A stretch of DNA of 64,000 nt from an uncultured Coriobacteriales bacterium (lineage in GTDB: Bacteria > Actinomycetota > Coriobacteriia > Coriobacteriales > QAMH01). The stretch lies in assembly GCA_934646835.1 (NCBI GenBank), contig CAKUES010000009.1, positions 16,949-80,948 on the forward strand, given 5' to 3'. The position numbers and the translations under genes were made by a program. Numbering within the stretch: the stretch's first letter is position 1; each line of letters begins with the position of its first letter. The notes under the pieces were generated by a model. The model made no database searches. It was not told where the DNA came from and was given only the letters and a program-made list of their open reading frames with translations. Of the stretch, positions 24,863 to 35,000 are shown piece by piece.

Positions 24863-26959
24863 ATGGACGAAATCTTCCAGCAAGAACAGCAGCACCTCAG
24901 CGAGACCTACGCAAAGCTGCTTGATATTGAGGCGGAGAGTGCCAAGGCGCTCAAGGAACGTCTGGGTGAGGCGACGGGCGACCGCAAGGACATGATGGAG
25001 GAGCTCACCTGGGACTTCACGGGCGAGGTCAATGTTGAAACCTACGTCGAGATCGAGGCTATGCACAAGATCATCGACGCCTACAACCTTGCAAACGATA
25101 TGGACATCCAGCGCCTCGACAAGGTGGCGCTCCTCAAGAAGCAGCCCTACTTTGCCAAGGTGTCGCTGCAGTTCAGGCCCAATGCACCGGCGCGCGACGT
25201 CTACATCGGCACTGCCGGCATCACAGACGAGCGCGGTCGCCACTTCATCGTGGACTGGCGCAGCCCGGTGGCAGAGGTCTACTACAACCAGGAGAGCGGC
25301 CGCACCAGCTACGAGGCCAACGGCCGCACGATCGAGTGCGAGCTTTTGACCCGCCGTCAGTTCGACATCGACCACGACAAGCTCAACGGCTGCTTTGACA
25401 CCACGATTGCGATCGAGGATCCGCTGCTGCTCCAATCTCTCGCCCGCCAGCGCAGCGACAAGATGGCCGACATCACGATGACCATCCAGAAGGAGCAAAA
25501 CGTCGTCGTCCGCCACAAGGATGTGCCTGCCATGCTCGTCAACGGCATCGCGGGCTCCGGCAAGACCAGCGTCTTGCTCCAGCGCATCGCCTATCTGCTC
25601 TACCAGGACCGCGAGAACCTCGATCCGCGCAACGTGTGGCTTATCACGCCCAATCCGGTCTTCGAGAGCTATATCGCCAACGTCTTGCCCGATATGGGCG
25701 AGGCCAACCCCCAAACCTGCACCTGGCTGGAGCTCGCAGAGCGCCTTGGTGCTGGCAACCGTGGCTTGGGCGATGCCGACGTCTTGCAGACGCTGTCCTC
25801 TTTGGATGACGTCGTCGCGAGCCTCGAGCTCAACGACGGTGACTTCGCGGATATCCGCGTCGAGGACGAGGTTGTCATCAGCGCCGGCCAGGCCAAGAGC
25901 GCATGGAACAAGTACCGCAAGTTCCCTGCCGGCCCGCATCGCACCTCGCTTGCCATCGAGGATCTGCTTGAGCGTCTCGAGAGCCGCATCAAGCGCCTTA
26001 CCAAGGACGAGGACACCCAGATTCTCGTGAGCGAGCTCACGCCGGACGAGCAGCTGCGTTACTTTGGCCAGCACTTTGCCGTCATCAGCGACGAGGACAT
26101 GGAGGATTACACGCGCCGTTACCTCGAGAGCCGCTATGCGGACATCGAGGAAAGGATCGAGCGTGCCGAGTGGCTGCGCATCGAGCGCATCGGCATGAGG
26201 GCGCTTGGCAAAAAGAGCCTGAGCTCCCCGGAGTGGATCGGCCTCAAGGTCGCCTTGACCGGCGCGGTGGACGCGGATGCGCGCTACGTCATGGTCGACG
26301 AGGTCCAGGACTACACAGAGGCCCAGCTCACGGTTTTGGCCCGTTATTTCAAGAATGCTAACTTCCTGCTCTTGGGCGACCCCAACCAGGCGATCAACGA
26401 GGGCACGGCACCGTGGGGTAAGATCCGCGAGGTCTTCGAGCGTTGCCGTGGCGAGGTCGCGGAATGCGAGCTTATGACGAGCTATCGCTCCTCTCCGGAG
26501 ATCACGACGCTTTTCACAAGCCTCATGGATCCCGATGAGCGCCTCAAGACCAATAGCGTTCAGCGCCCAGGTATCGAGCCGGTGGTGCAGGCGTATGAGG
26601 ACAAGACCACTTGGGAGACGGTCCTCAAGGGCGCCGTGCATGACGCCATCGAGCGCAAGGAGCTCGCTGCTGTCGTCGCGGCGGACAAGCAGAGCCTCAA
26701 GGCCTTGGCAAAGCTCCTTGCAGATGAGGAGGTCGAGCTCATGGATGGCTCGCGCAAGCTGCCGGAGAGCGGTGTCGTGCTGCTCGATGTGGGCTTGGCC
26801 AAGGGCCTCGAGTTCGACGAGGTCATCATCCCGGATGCCATCGCGGCGATCTATCGCGACACGCAGGTTTGTCGTCATCGCCTCTATACGGCGATGAGCC
26901 GCGCGACCAAGCGCCTGACCGTGCTTGCCTGCGGTAATATGACCGAGCTTTTGGGTTAG
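24863..26959 (+). CDS. helD: HelD-type UvrD-like helicase (RNA polymerase recycling factor family)
   Basis: 698-residue superfamily 1 ATPase. The N-terminal helical arm and the HelD signature YIGTAGITDERG...VDWRSPVAEVYY (about residues 112-140) are present. Walker A is GIAGSGKTS (about residues 229-237), with VDEVQDYTEAQ, GDPNQAI, TSYRSSPEI and a C-terminal LYTAMSRATKRL motif VI. HelD proteins free stalled RNA polymerase from nucleic acids using ATP. ATG 24863 follows AGGAGTTTT. It is monocistronic, with its own promoter and the upstream terminator isolating it from the Ski2-like gene. Confidence 0.88.
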   Translation: MDEIFQQEQQHLSETYAKLLDIEAESAKALKERLGEATGDRKDMMEELTWDFTGEVNVETYVEIEAMHKIIDAYNLANDMDIQRLDKVALLKKQPYFAKVSLQFRPNAPARDVYIGTAGITDERGRHFIVDWRSPVAEVYYNQESGRTSYEANGRTIECELLTRRQFDIDHDKLNGCFDTTIAIEDPLLLQSLARQRSDKMADITMTIQKEQNVVVRHKDVPAMLVNGIAGSGKTSVLLQRIAYLLYQDRENLDPRNVWLITPNPVFESYIANVLPDMGEANPQTCTWLELAERLGAGNRGLGDADVLQTLSSLDDVVASLELNDGDFADIRVEDEVVISAGQAKSAWNKYRKFPAGPHRTSLAIEDLLERLESRIKRLTKDEDTQILVSELTPDEQLRYFGQHFAVISDEDMEDYTRRYLESRYADIEERIERAEWLRIERIGMRALGKKSLSSPEWIGLKVALTGAVDADARYVMVDEVQDYTEAQLTVLARYFKNANFLLLGDPNQAINEGTAPWGKIREVFERCRGEVAECELMTSYRSSPEITTLFTSLMDPDERLKTNSVQRPGIEPVVQAYEDKTTWETVLKGAVHDAIERKELAAVVAADKQSLKALAKLLADEEVELMDGSRKLPESGVVLLDVGLAKGLEFDEVIIPDAIAAIYRDTQVCRHRLYTAMSRATKRLTVLACGNMTELLG

Positions 26960-26968
26960 TTGTCCTCT

Positions 26969-27025
26969 GGGAAGACGCCGGTTAACGTGAGGTTTATGGG
27001 GAGGGGACAGGGTCCCTCCCCTACG
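26969..27025 (-). repeat. partial MITE-like element with GGGAGGG/CCCTCCC hairpin
   Basis: The hairpin core is 26998-27021. Read on the minus strand, it continues into CATAAACCTCACGTTAAC and CGTCTTCCC, matching the end of the element at 54201-54272. It lies just after helD. Confidence 0.7.
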
Positions 27026-27219
27026 TAGCTAGGTGGCTAGCGTACGTGACCTGTAGTTTTGCTAATCGTGTGTAGCGAGCATTCGATTTTGATTGGTGTT
27101 TGCCTGGGCACGTCAAGCTGACAGAAACGTTAGCGTGGCGTGCCAGGAGATTTGCTGAGCCGTAACCTGCGGCTGCTAAGCTCTGTGGGAGAAAGACAGT
27201 TATCGAGAAAGGAAACGCC

Positions 27220-27591
27220 ATGAACTTCGTTGCACGCTGGATCGCAACTGCGATCGCTGCCGCTGTCGCCGTCTTCCTCGTTCCCGGCATCGAGGTCGTC
27301 GGCGGTGCCTCTTCCTTCATCCCCGTCGTTGCCTTTGCCTTGATCCTCGCGCTCATCGACTGCACTATCAAGCCGATCCTGCAGATTCTGGGCGCGCCTA
27401 TCAGCATCCTCACGCTGGGCATCTTCTACATCATGATCAACGCGTTCTTGCTGTACCTGGCATCTTGGCTGAGTGTGGCGCTCTTTGCGACGGGCATCGT
27501 CATCGCCTCTTGGTTCAGTGCTTTGTTTGCGGCGATCATCATCGGTATCGTCTCCACGATCATGGAGGGCATCCTCGGCGTCGAGAACTAG
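27220..27591 (+). CDS. holin-superfamily IV (YvlD-like) four-helix membrane protein
   Basis: 123 residues, almost entirely hydrophobic, with four membrane segments. The conserved centre ALILALIDCTIKPILQILGAPISILTLGIFYIMINAFLL (split across about residues 42-82) is diagnostic of the phage-holin-superfamily IV/YvlD family. These proteins are chromosomal and not phage genes; some are linked to envelope stress. ATG 27220 follows GAGAAAGGAAA. It is monocistronic with a downstream hairpin. Confidence 0.88.
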   Translation: MNFVARWIATAIAAAVAVFLVPGIEVVGGASSFIPVVAFALILALIDCTIKPILQILGAPISILTLGIFYIMINAFLLYLASWLSVALFATGIVIASWFSALFAAIIIGIVSTIMEGILGVEN

Positions 27592-27623
27592 ACCGCGCAC
27601 GTTCAATTGCATAGGAAGAGGGC

Positions 27624-27649
27624 AGGGGAGGGCATGGGCCCTCCCCTTT
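27624..27649 (+). terminator. terminator-like hairpin after the YvlD-like gene
   Basis: AGGGGAGGGC / GCCCTCCCCT stem with a short loop, followed by TTCTTG. Its sequence overlaps the GGGAGGG family in style. Confidence 0.65.
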
Positions 27650-27682
27650 CTTGTGGATTGTTGGGTGCCAATGAGGCCGGGT

Positions 27683-27766
27683 CGGTCAACGGTTTAGTCA
27701 GACTGGTTTGTTGATCAAGCCAAGCATGGCATGGTCAACAAACCAGTCTGACTAAACCGTTGACCG
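27683..27766. repeat. 84-bp long palindrome, copy 1
   Basis: Arms of about 31 bases beginning CGGTCAACGGTTTAGTC pair perfectly around a centre containing GCCAAGCATGGC. The same architecture and length occur at 45062-45145, with paired changes in the arms. Confidence 0.9.
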
Positions 27767-27783
27767 GTGCTTGCTGTGTGATT

Positions 27784-27874
27784 GTCTGAACGATAAATCG
27801 TTCAGACTGATGCGAATCTGGGTGATTTGAAGCCAAAATGCCAATCTTCTGAACGAAAAATCGTTCAGAAGATT
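27784..27874. repeat. pair of CTGAACGA/TCGTTCAG hairpins
   Basis: Hairpin 1 is 27784-27807 (GTCTGAACGAT / ATCGTTCAGAC). Hairpin 2 is 27843-27874 (AATCTTCTGAACGA / TCGTTCAGAAGATT). A 35-base spacer separates them. Confidence 0.9.
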
Positions 27875-27919
27875 TTTCTGCCGCCATTGCCGACACGGCA
27901 CAAGTGGCTGGCGGCCCTC

Positions 27920-27961
27920 TGCGACCTGTGGGCGCCGACTTCGTCAGGCGCCTACGTGGGG
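27920..27961. repeat. GGCGCC-GACTTCGTC-GGCGCC dispersed repeat, copy 2
   Basis: Nearly identical to 15331-15371, differing at a few positions (for example TCTGGC versus TCAGGC). Confidence 0.75.
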
Positions 27962-28004
27962 TTTGGAACTCTATGGTGCTGACGTAGTAATCAACAGGAC
28001 GCAA

Positions 28005-28032
28005 CAAGGGAGGGACCGAAGCCCCTCCCTTG
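28005..28032. repeat. GGGAGGG/CCCTCCC hairpin
   Basis: CAAGGGAGGG / CCCTCCCTTG arms with inner ACCGAAG, the same loop as in the element at 41067. Confidence 0.75.
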
Positions 28033-28092
28033 CAAGTGTCGCTATGGAATTGCGTTGTCTGCCGTTATTGCGGATCGTGGTGCGCCTTGAAG

Positions 28093-29109
28093 CTAGCAGA
28101 TCCTGGGGAGCTGCTCGCCGACGAGCATGTCGAGGATGCGCTGGCTGCCAAAGCCCGTGCGCAAGAAGACGCGGCCCTCGCCCTCGATGACCTCGCCGAT
28201 GATGGCGGCTTCCTCGCCGTACTTGCTCGCACGCATGGCTGCGAGCGCGGCATCTGCGGCCTCCGGCGCGACGACGCACACCATCTTGCCCTCGTTTGCC
28301 ACTTGGAAGACGTCGTAGCCGAGCATCTCGCAGGCGCCGCGCACCTGGTCGTGCACAGGGACGCTGTCTTCCTCGATGCGGATGTCGGCGTGGCTCATCT
28401 CTGCAAACTCGTTGAGGGTACTGGCCAGGCCGCCGCGAGTCGGGTCGCGGAAGGCGCGCACGCTGCCGGCGGGGCAGGCGTCGAGGACAGCGCTGATCAA
28501 GTGGTTGAGCGGAGCGGCGTCGGTCTTGATCTCCGTCTCGAAGCTCAGCTCCTCACGGGTGGAGATGATGGCGATGCCGTGGTCGCCGATGCTGCCGCTG
28601 ACGAGCACTTTGTCGCCGGGCTTGATGTTGTGGCCGCTCAGGTGGATACCCTCGCGCATCTCTCCGATGCCGGCGGTGTTGATGTAGATGCCGTCGCCGT
28701 GGCCGCGGTTGACGACCTTAGTGTCGCCCGTGACGATCTCAACGCCCGCCTCCTTGGCGGTGGCCGCCATGCTCGCGCAGATGCGGCGCAGCTTGTCGAG
28801 CGGGTAACCCTCCTCGAGCACGAAGGCACAGCTCAGGTAACGGGGGATGGCGCCGCTTGTCGCGACGTCGTTGACGGTACCGCACACGGCGAGGTGGCCG
28901 ATGTCACCGCCGGGGAAGAAGTGCGGGGTCACAACGAAGGTGTCGGTCGAGAACGCGAGGCGGTCTGCAGGGATGGGCAGGACGGCTGCGTCGTCGCCGG
29001 TTTTGAGCGTGTCGCCTGCATAAGCCTCGAAGAAGAGCTGCTCGATGATGTCGCGCATCATGGTGCCGCCGCTTCCGTGGGCCATCAACACGGTTTCGTT
29101 GTCTGCCAT
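28093..29109 (-). CDS. hypE: hydrogenase maturation factor HypE
   Basis: 338-residue AIR-synthase-fold protein. HypE dehydrates a carbamoyl group on its C-terminal Cys to a thiocyanate that provides the CN ligands of [NiFe] hydrogenase. The N-terminal MAHGSGG, central GDDAAVLPI, FRDPTRGGLASTLNEFAE and the terminal PRIC ending in the acceptor Cys are all present, so the protein looks functional. The ATG at 29109 follows AGGAGG. No hypA-D/F or hydrogenase genes lie nearby, so it is an isolated member of the pathway. It is separated from the Pit gene by a terminator. Confidence 0.95.
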   Translation of the reverse strand: MADNETVLMAHGSGGTMMRDIIEQLFFEAYAGDTLKTGDDAAVLPIPADRLAFSTDTFVVTPHFFPGGDIGHLAVCGTVNDVATSGAIPRYLSCAFVLEEGYPLDKLRRICASMAATAKEAGVEIVTGDTKVVNRGHGDGIYINTAGIGEMREGIHLSGHNIKPGDKVLVSGSIGDHGIAIISTREELSFETEIKTDAAPLNHLISAVLDACPAGSVRAFRDPTRGGLASTLNEFAEMSHADIRIEEDSVPVHDQVRGACEMLGYDVFQVANEGKMVCVVAPEAADAALAAMRASKYGEEAAIIGEVIEGEGRVFLRTGFGSQRILDMLVGEQLPRIC

Positions 29110-29244
29110 GGGGTCAATCCTCCTAGACTGAGTGTTCTTGCTAACCATTATAGGAAGCGTGCTCGTGCCTGCAGCGGGCAAAGCGGTGGCTGGACAGCTG
29201 TGCCGTGCGAACAACAAGTGGAGTTGCGGCAAGTGTGCCCTCGA

Positions 29245-29278
29245 AACAAAAAGACCCGCTCCGGTAGGGGAGCGGGTC
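29245..29278 (-). terminator. terminator of the Pit transporter gene
   Basis: GACCCGCTCC / GGAGCGGGTC stem. On the minus strand it is followed by TTTTTGTTT, and it lies just after the Pit stop. Confidence 0.9.
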
Positions 29279-29301
29279 GGGTCGTGCGCGTTTGCGTATC
29301 C

Positions 29302-30351
29302 CTAGAAGATGAAGATGAAGAGCTTGGCGAGTGCGAAGCCGATCAAGCCGCAGCAGGGGAAGGTCAAGATCCAGGCGGCGACCATGTTCTTGGCGATCTC
29401 CCAGCGGACCTCCTTGGCGTTCTTTGCGGCGCCGACGCCCATGATGGCGCTGGTGGAGCAGTGGCTCGTGGAGACGGGCATGCCGGTGAGGGAGCTTACG
29501 AGCAGGGTGGTCGCGGTGGAGATGCTCGCGGACACGCCCTGATACTTCTTGAGGCTCACCATGTCCATGGCGACGCTCTTGATGATGCGCTTGCCGCCAA
29601 CGGCGGTGCCCAGGCTGATGGCGAGCGAGCAGATGATCATCAGCCATAGGGGGAAGCCCTCTGCGCCAGGGTCCGAGCTGCCAAAGCTCAGCGCGATGCC
29701 GAGAAGCGCGATGGACATGAACTTCTGGCCGTCTTGTGCGCCGTGCAGGAAGGAGAGCGCGATGGCGCAGATGTTTTGGACGACCGTGAAGGCGACGTTT
29801 GCCTTGTGGCGGTTGCAAGCGGAGAAGATCTTCTCGACGATCCTCACCACGAGCCAGCCGAGCGCGAAGCCGGCAAACAGGGAGAAGAGCATGCCGTAGA
29901 TGACCTTGGCCCACTCTGCGGGAACGACACCGGCCCAGCCGCTGCAGGCGATGGCGCCGCCGGTGATGCCGGCGATGAGCATATGGCTCTTAGAGGCGGG
30001 GATTCCCATGAACCAGCAGAAGACGCCCCAGATAATCGCCGCTATCATCGCGGCCATGAGGGCTAGCAACGCCGCATGTGTGTCTGTGCCAAAGTCCACC
30101 ATTCCAAACATGGTGTGCGCGACTGCGGTGGAGATGTAGGTCATGCCGATGAGGCCGACGAGGTTGAAGATCGCGGCAAGTGCGATTGCCGTGCCGGGGC
30201 GCATGCAGCGCGTTGAGACGGCGGTTGCGATGGCGTTGGGTGCGTCTGTGACGCCGGAGATGCAGGTGACGCCCAAGACGAGGACGAGGATGACGAGCAA
30301 GATGGGGTGCTCGGCTGCTTGGGCCATGAAGGCCGTGAAGGTAAGAGACAT
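29302..30351 (-). CDS. PiT-family inorganic phosphate transporter
   Basis: 349-residue membrane transporter, cation-coupled phosphate importer. The two duplicated PiT signatures are visible: GVTDAPNAIATAVSTRCM (about residues 28-45) and the C-terminal GMPVSTSHCSTSAIMGVG, with GIPASKSHMLIAG and SFLHGAQDGQKFMSI between. About nine to ten membrane segments. The start at 30351 was chosen by homology to the family; upstream frame extensions overlap the divergent CDF control region. It is monocistronic. No PhoU-like gene is adjacent, unlike many Pit loci. Confidence 0.92.
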   Translation of the reverse strand: MSLTFTAFMAQAAEHPILLVILVLVLGVTCISGVTDAPNAIATAVSTRCMRPGTAIALAAIFNLVGLIGMTYISTAVAHTMFGMVDFGTDTHAALLALMAAMIAAIIWGVFCWFMGIPASKSHMLIAGITGGAIACSGWAGVVPAEWAKVIYGMLFSLFAGFALGWLVVRIVEKIFSACNRHKANVAFTVVQNICAIALSFLHGAQDGQKFMSIALLGIALSFGSSDPGAEGFPLWLMIICSLAISLGTAVGGKRIIKSVAMDMVSLKKYQGVSASISTATTLLVSSLTGMPVSTSHCSTSAIMGVGAAKNAKEVRWEIAKNMVAAWILTFPCCGLIGFALAKLFIFIF

Positions 30352-30592
30352 GTACGAATCCCTAACTGATGACCGCGTTTGCGGTCCGGTGTTCCGAAGA
30401 CAATGCCCGCCCATTCTATAGCACCAAAGCCGCACATCGCTTGGTGCTGGGGGCTTTTTGCGCAAAGGCAAGCGAATTGTCGCTTTGCAGGCTCTTGACG
30501 GATTCGTTTCCATAACGAAATTGCATTTGCCCATGCAAGGCCTGAAAATGGGAGTTATGCATAAAAACACGACGAAAGGAAGTGCGCCGACC

Positions 30593-31897
30593 ATGTCCGA
30601 AGGTCATAGTCAAAGCTCCGACCACCATATAGACAAGCCGGAGACGACCGGCTCAAAGCCAGCTAAGCACGGCGACAGCAAGATCGCCGTCATCGCCGCC
30701 ATCATCGGTAACATCGCAGTTGGTATCGTCAAGTTCATCGCTGCCTTCATCTCCGGCAGCTCTGCCATGATCTCCGAGGGCATCCACTCCATTGTCGACA
30801 GCGGCAATGGCATTCTCGTCCTCTTTGGCATGCACCGCTCCAAGAAGGAGCCGGACTTCCTTCATCCCTTTGGCTACGGCAAGGAGCTCTACTTCTGGAC
30901 GCTCGTCGTCGCACTGCTGATCTTCCTTTTGGGTGGCGGTCTTTCTATCTACAAGGGCATCGAAGGCATCGAGGCCGCTGCAGCGGGCACGAAGGTCATG
31001 GGTGACGTCACCCTCAACTTCGTGATTATCTTCATCGGCATGATCATCGAGGGTGCCACGCTGTTTGTCGCCGTCAAGGAGTTCAACAAGGCGCGCGGCA
31101 ACATCGGCCCCATCCGCTTTATCCGCGATGCCAAGGACCCCAGCCTCTACACCGTCGTCCTTGAGGACTCCGCCGCAGAGCTCGGCCTGCTCACGGCCTT
31201 TATCAGCTTGGTCGTCTACGAGCTCACCGGCAACCTCTACGCTGACGGCGTCGCCTCCTTGGTAATCGGCGTGCTTCTGTGCGGCGTTGCCATGATCTTG
31301 CTCTCCGAGACCAAGGGTCTTTTGGTGGGCGAGGGCATGAAGCACACCTCGCTCGACGAGGTCCGCGAGATCGTCGAGGACGACGACCGCGTTCTCGAGT
31401 GCGGCCGCATCCTCACCATGTACCTGGGCCCGGACAGCCTGCTCATCACCATCGACGCCACCTTTAGGGGCGACATCAGCGCTCATGACGTCCTGCTTGC
31501 CGTCGACGACATCGAGCGTAAGCTCGTCAATCGCTGGCCCCAGACCGCCCGCGTCTTCATCGAGGCAGAAAGCATGCGTAACTGCCTCGAGCAGCAAGAC
31601 GAGGAGGAGAGCTGGGAGGATGCTCACGAGGAGGAGTACGAGGAAGAGCGCGTCGCCGACGAGGCTGAGGACCTACAGGACTTCAACGAGCTCGAACAGG
31701 CGGTGGCCGACGCCCTCGAGGACGCGACGGAGGCTGCGCGCGCTGCAGAGGAAGCCGCTGCAATCGCCGCGCTCGCCGCAGAAAACGCTGCCGAGGCTAA
31801 GGCCGAGGCAGAGGAGATCCTCGCAACCGCGCAGGCGGAGGGTATCGACCCCGAGGAGATCAAGCGTCAGCTGGAGCTAGAGGACAAGCAGTCCTAG
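30593..31897 (+). CDS. cation diffusion facilitator with long acidic C-terminal coiled coil
   Basis: 434-residue divalent metal exporter. Residues 25-230 are the CDF membrane domain with HSIVDSGNG (typical metal-site motif) and DSAAELGLL, followed by a cytoplasmic domain (to about residue 320). The last 110 residues are an unusual Glu/Ala-rich, probably coiled-coil extension (EEEYEEERVADEAE, then AARAAEEAAAIAALAAENA) not found in standard CDF proteins. ATG 30593 is preferred (AAAGGAAG upstream), but in-frame ATGs at 30548 and 30557 are possible. The metal, perhaps Zn, Fe or Mn, cannot be assigned. It is divergent from the Pit gene. Confidence 0.87.
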   Translation: MSEGHSQSSDHHIDKPETTGSKPAKHGDSKIAVIAAIIGNIAVGIVKFIAAFISGSSAMISEGIHSIVDSGNGILVLFGMHRSKKEPDFLHPFGYGKELYFWTLVVALLIFLLGGGLSIYKGIEGIEAAAAGTKVMGDVTLNFVIIFIGMIIEGATLFVAVKEFNKARGNIGPIRFIRDAKDPSLYTVVLEDSAAELGLLTAFISLVVYELTGNLYADGVASLVIGVLLCGVAMILLSETKGLLVGEGMKHTSLDEVREIVEDDDRVLECGRILTMYLGPDSLLITIDATFRGDISAHDVLLAVDDIERKLVNRWPQTARVFIEAESMRNCLEQQDEEESWEDAHEEEYEEERVADEAEDLQDFNELEQAVADALEDATEAARAAEEAAAIAALAAENAAEAKAEAEEILATAQAEGIDPEEIKRQLELEDKQS

Positions 31898-31988
31898 CGC
31901 TGGTCAGTGGTCTGATTGCTTAGATATCCTCCGTATTATCCGTAAGGTGAGCAAAGTGTAATATTTCGCGCCTCATATGTTCAACAGA

Positions 31989-32030
31989 ATGGGAGTAGCA
32001 TGGATTAATCCGTGTTAACTCCCATTTTTC
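31989..32030 (+). terminator. long hairpin between the CDF and RND genes
   Basis: AATGGGAGT / ACTCCCATT outer stem with an inner CATGGATTAATCCGTG pairing, then TTTTTC. It ends 18 bases before the RND start, so it may terminate the CDF transcript or attenuate a promoter at about 31940-31970 (TTATCC-N17-TAATAT). Confidence 0.75.
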
Positions 32031-32047
32031 ATATGCAAGGGGCCTGA

Positions 32048-35000
32048 ATGCTTTCGCGTCTGTCTGTCAAAAAACCATACCTCGTCCTCGTCGCCGTCAT
32101 CATCAGCTTGCTGCTTGGCGGCGTTTCTCTGTCTTACATGAAGACCAACCTCCTTCCGGAGTTCTCGGTCCCGTACCTGGCTGTCATGACGACGGACGTC
32201 GGTGCGAGCCCGGAGCAGGTTGAAAGCGACGTCACCGACGTCCTCGAGGGTGAGCTGTCGAGCGTGAGCGGCGTCAAGAACGTGAGCGCCGTTTCTTTGG
32301 AGAACTGCTCGATGATCTTCCTCGAGTTTACGGACGACACCGACATGGACTCTGCGCTCGTCAAGGTCTCGGCTGCCTGCAACACCGTGGCAAGCCAGCT
32401 CCCTGACACCGCCGGCATGCCCACCTATATGGAGATGAGCATGGACATGATGGCGTCCATGTACCTGGGCGTCACCAGCGACACGATGGACCTCGCCCAG
32501 CTGAGCGATTATGTCGACAGCACGGTCGTGCCCTCGCTCGAGCGCCAGAGCAACGTGGCCAACGTCGCCGTCTCCGGTCAGGTTGCCAACACCGTGACCG
32601 TCGAGCTCGACCAAGACAAGATCGACCTTGTCAACGACGGCATCCTCGGAGAGGTGAACAGCAAGCTCTCGGATGCCAAGGATCAGATCGACCAGGGAAA
32701 AAACCAGATCAAGAGCGCACTCGCCAAGCTCGATGCGAGCGAGGCCAAGCTCAAGGAGAGCCAGAAGAAGGTCGATGCGGGCCAGAAGGCTCTCGATGCT
32801 GCCAAGGAGCAGGCTAAACCCGGCTTGTCCCAACTTGACACTGCCAACGCGATGAAGGCCTCCTACGAGGCACAGATCGCCTTGCTCCAGGCAAAGATCC
32901 AGGCGGCGGGGGCCATGGGCGACACCGCGACGGTCGCACGACTCCAAAGCGAGCTCGCTGCCAACCAGGCAGCGCTCGACGCCCTCAATCAGCAGATGGG
33001 CGGCAACAACACGAGCAGCGCGGCCACGGTCCTCGGCCTCGTCGACCAGCAGCGTCAGCTCGACCAGGCGGCAAACGGCATCTCCCAGGGCTTGGCATCT
33101 ATCTCCTCCACGCGCTCGCAGCTCAAGAGCAGCCAGTCGCAGCTCGACCAAAGCCGCAAGACCTACGAGGAGAACCGCGACAGCGCCCGCAAGAGCGCCA
33201 ACATCGACAAGCTGCTCGACATCAACACGCTCGCTCAGCTCATCTCCGCTCAGAACATGGAGATGCCCGCGGGCTATGTGAGCGATGGCAGTGACGAGAA
33301 GTGGCTCGTGAAGGTGGGCGAGAACATCTCGAGCGTGGACGAGCTCAAAAACCTCGTCCTCACCAAGATCGACGGCGTGGGCAAGGTGCGCCTGAGCGAC
33401 GTCGCCAACATCGTCGAGGCCGACAACACCGGCGAGTCCTATGCCAACCTCAACGGCAAGAGCGGCATCGTGCTCTCCGTCACCAAGGCCCCGACGGCCA
33501 ACACCGGCGACATGTCCAAGCAGGTTAACGATCAAATCGCCAAGCTCGAGGCCGACAACGAGGGCCTCGACATCATTAAGGTCATGGACCAGGGCGACTA
33601 CATCAGCCTCTACATCATGATGATCCTCAAGACGCTTCTGCTCGGCGCACTGCTCGCAGTCGTGGTGCTCGCGCTGTTCTTGCGCGACGTCAAGCCCACG
33701 CTCATCGTCGCCTTTGCCATCCCCTTCAGCGTCTTGTTCGCCCTGCTCGTCATGTACTTCACGGGGCTCGACCTCAACATCATGACGCTCGGTGCCATGA
33801 GTTTGGCTATCGGCATGCTCGTCGACAACGGCATCGTCGTCATGGAGAACATCTACCGCTTGCGCCAGCAGGGATATGCCCCGGCGCGTGCGGCTGCCCA
33901 GGGCGCGCGCCAGGTGGGGGGTGCGGTCGTGGCCTCCACTCTCACCACCGTCTGCGTCTTCTTGCCGATGGTCTTCACAAGCGGCACGGTGCGCCAGCTG
34001 CTCGTTCCCTTTGCGCTGACGCTGTCCTACGTCCTCGTGGCCTCGCTGTTGGTTGCGCTAACCACGGTGCCAGCGCTTGCCAGCGTGCTGTTCAAGAATA
34101 TGAAGAGCCGTGGCGCTGATCAGCTCGGCCGCGTGCAGACAGCCTATGGCAAGGCGCTATCCTGGTGCCTCGTCCACAAGGCGCCGGTTTTGGTCCTGGC
34201 CGCCGTCTTGCTTGGCGGTTCGATTTACGGTGCGGCACATACGGGTGTCGTTCTGATTCCGGAGATGAGCTCCGACCAGGTCATGCTCAACGTCGAGATG
34301 CCGGAGGACATGAAGAAGGAAGACGCCTACAAGCTGGCCGACAAGGTCGTCTCTGCTGTTGCAAGTGTTGACGGCATCGCAGACGTGGGTTGCGTCGACA
34401 GCAACTTCACGGCGTCGATGATGACCTCCGCTGCGGATGCGACGGACAACTACTCGGGTATCTTCATCCTCTACGGAATGGTCGATGAGGCCAAGGTCAA
34501 GACCGAGCCGCAGATGAAGGCCGTCACGCAAGCCTGCTTGGATGCGACCAAGGACCTTGGCTGCACGGTTACGAGCGGGGACTCCATGGAGTCGATGTCA
34601 TCGATGATGAGCAGCGGGCTTTCCGTCAAGGTCACCGGTGAGGACTTCGACCGCGTGTTGGATGTCGCCGACGACGTCATGGAGGTCGTCAAGACCGTCG
34701 AAGGCTACAGCGACGTCAGCAACGGCCAGGAGGATGCCGATGAGACGCTGCATTTGGTCTTCGACAAGAACAAGCTCGCCGCCATGGGTTCGACTGTTGG
34801 CCAGGTCCTTCAGCAGCTCTCCGCCGATCTCAAGACCTCTGCCACCTCGTTTACGATGAAGGACAAGCAGGGCAACAGCATCGACGTCAACGTCGACGAC
34901 GAGAACTACGATCCCGTCGACAAGTCCAACCTCATGAGCTGGGAGTTCGAGGACCAAAACGGCGACAGCCACAAGCTGTCGAGCGTGGCCACTCTCAAGA

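Larger units (their letters stand above)
27592..28092. other. 500-bp gene-free spacer packed with palindromes
   Basis: Between the YvlD-like gene and hypE. It contains, in order, a hairpin (27624), an 84-bp near-perfect palindrome (27683-27766), two CTGAACGA hairpins (27784-27874), a GGCGCC repeat (27920-27961) and a GGGAGGG hairpin (28005-28032). No gene is supported. Confidence 0.8.

Noticed and set aside
27220..27591. Prophage, suggested by the holin-superfamily gene
   Set aside because: YvlD-type holin-superfamily IV genes are chromosomal; there are no phage structural or integrase genes nearby.
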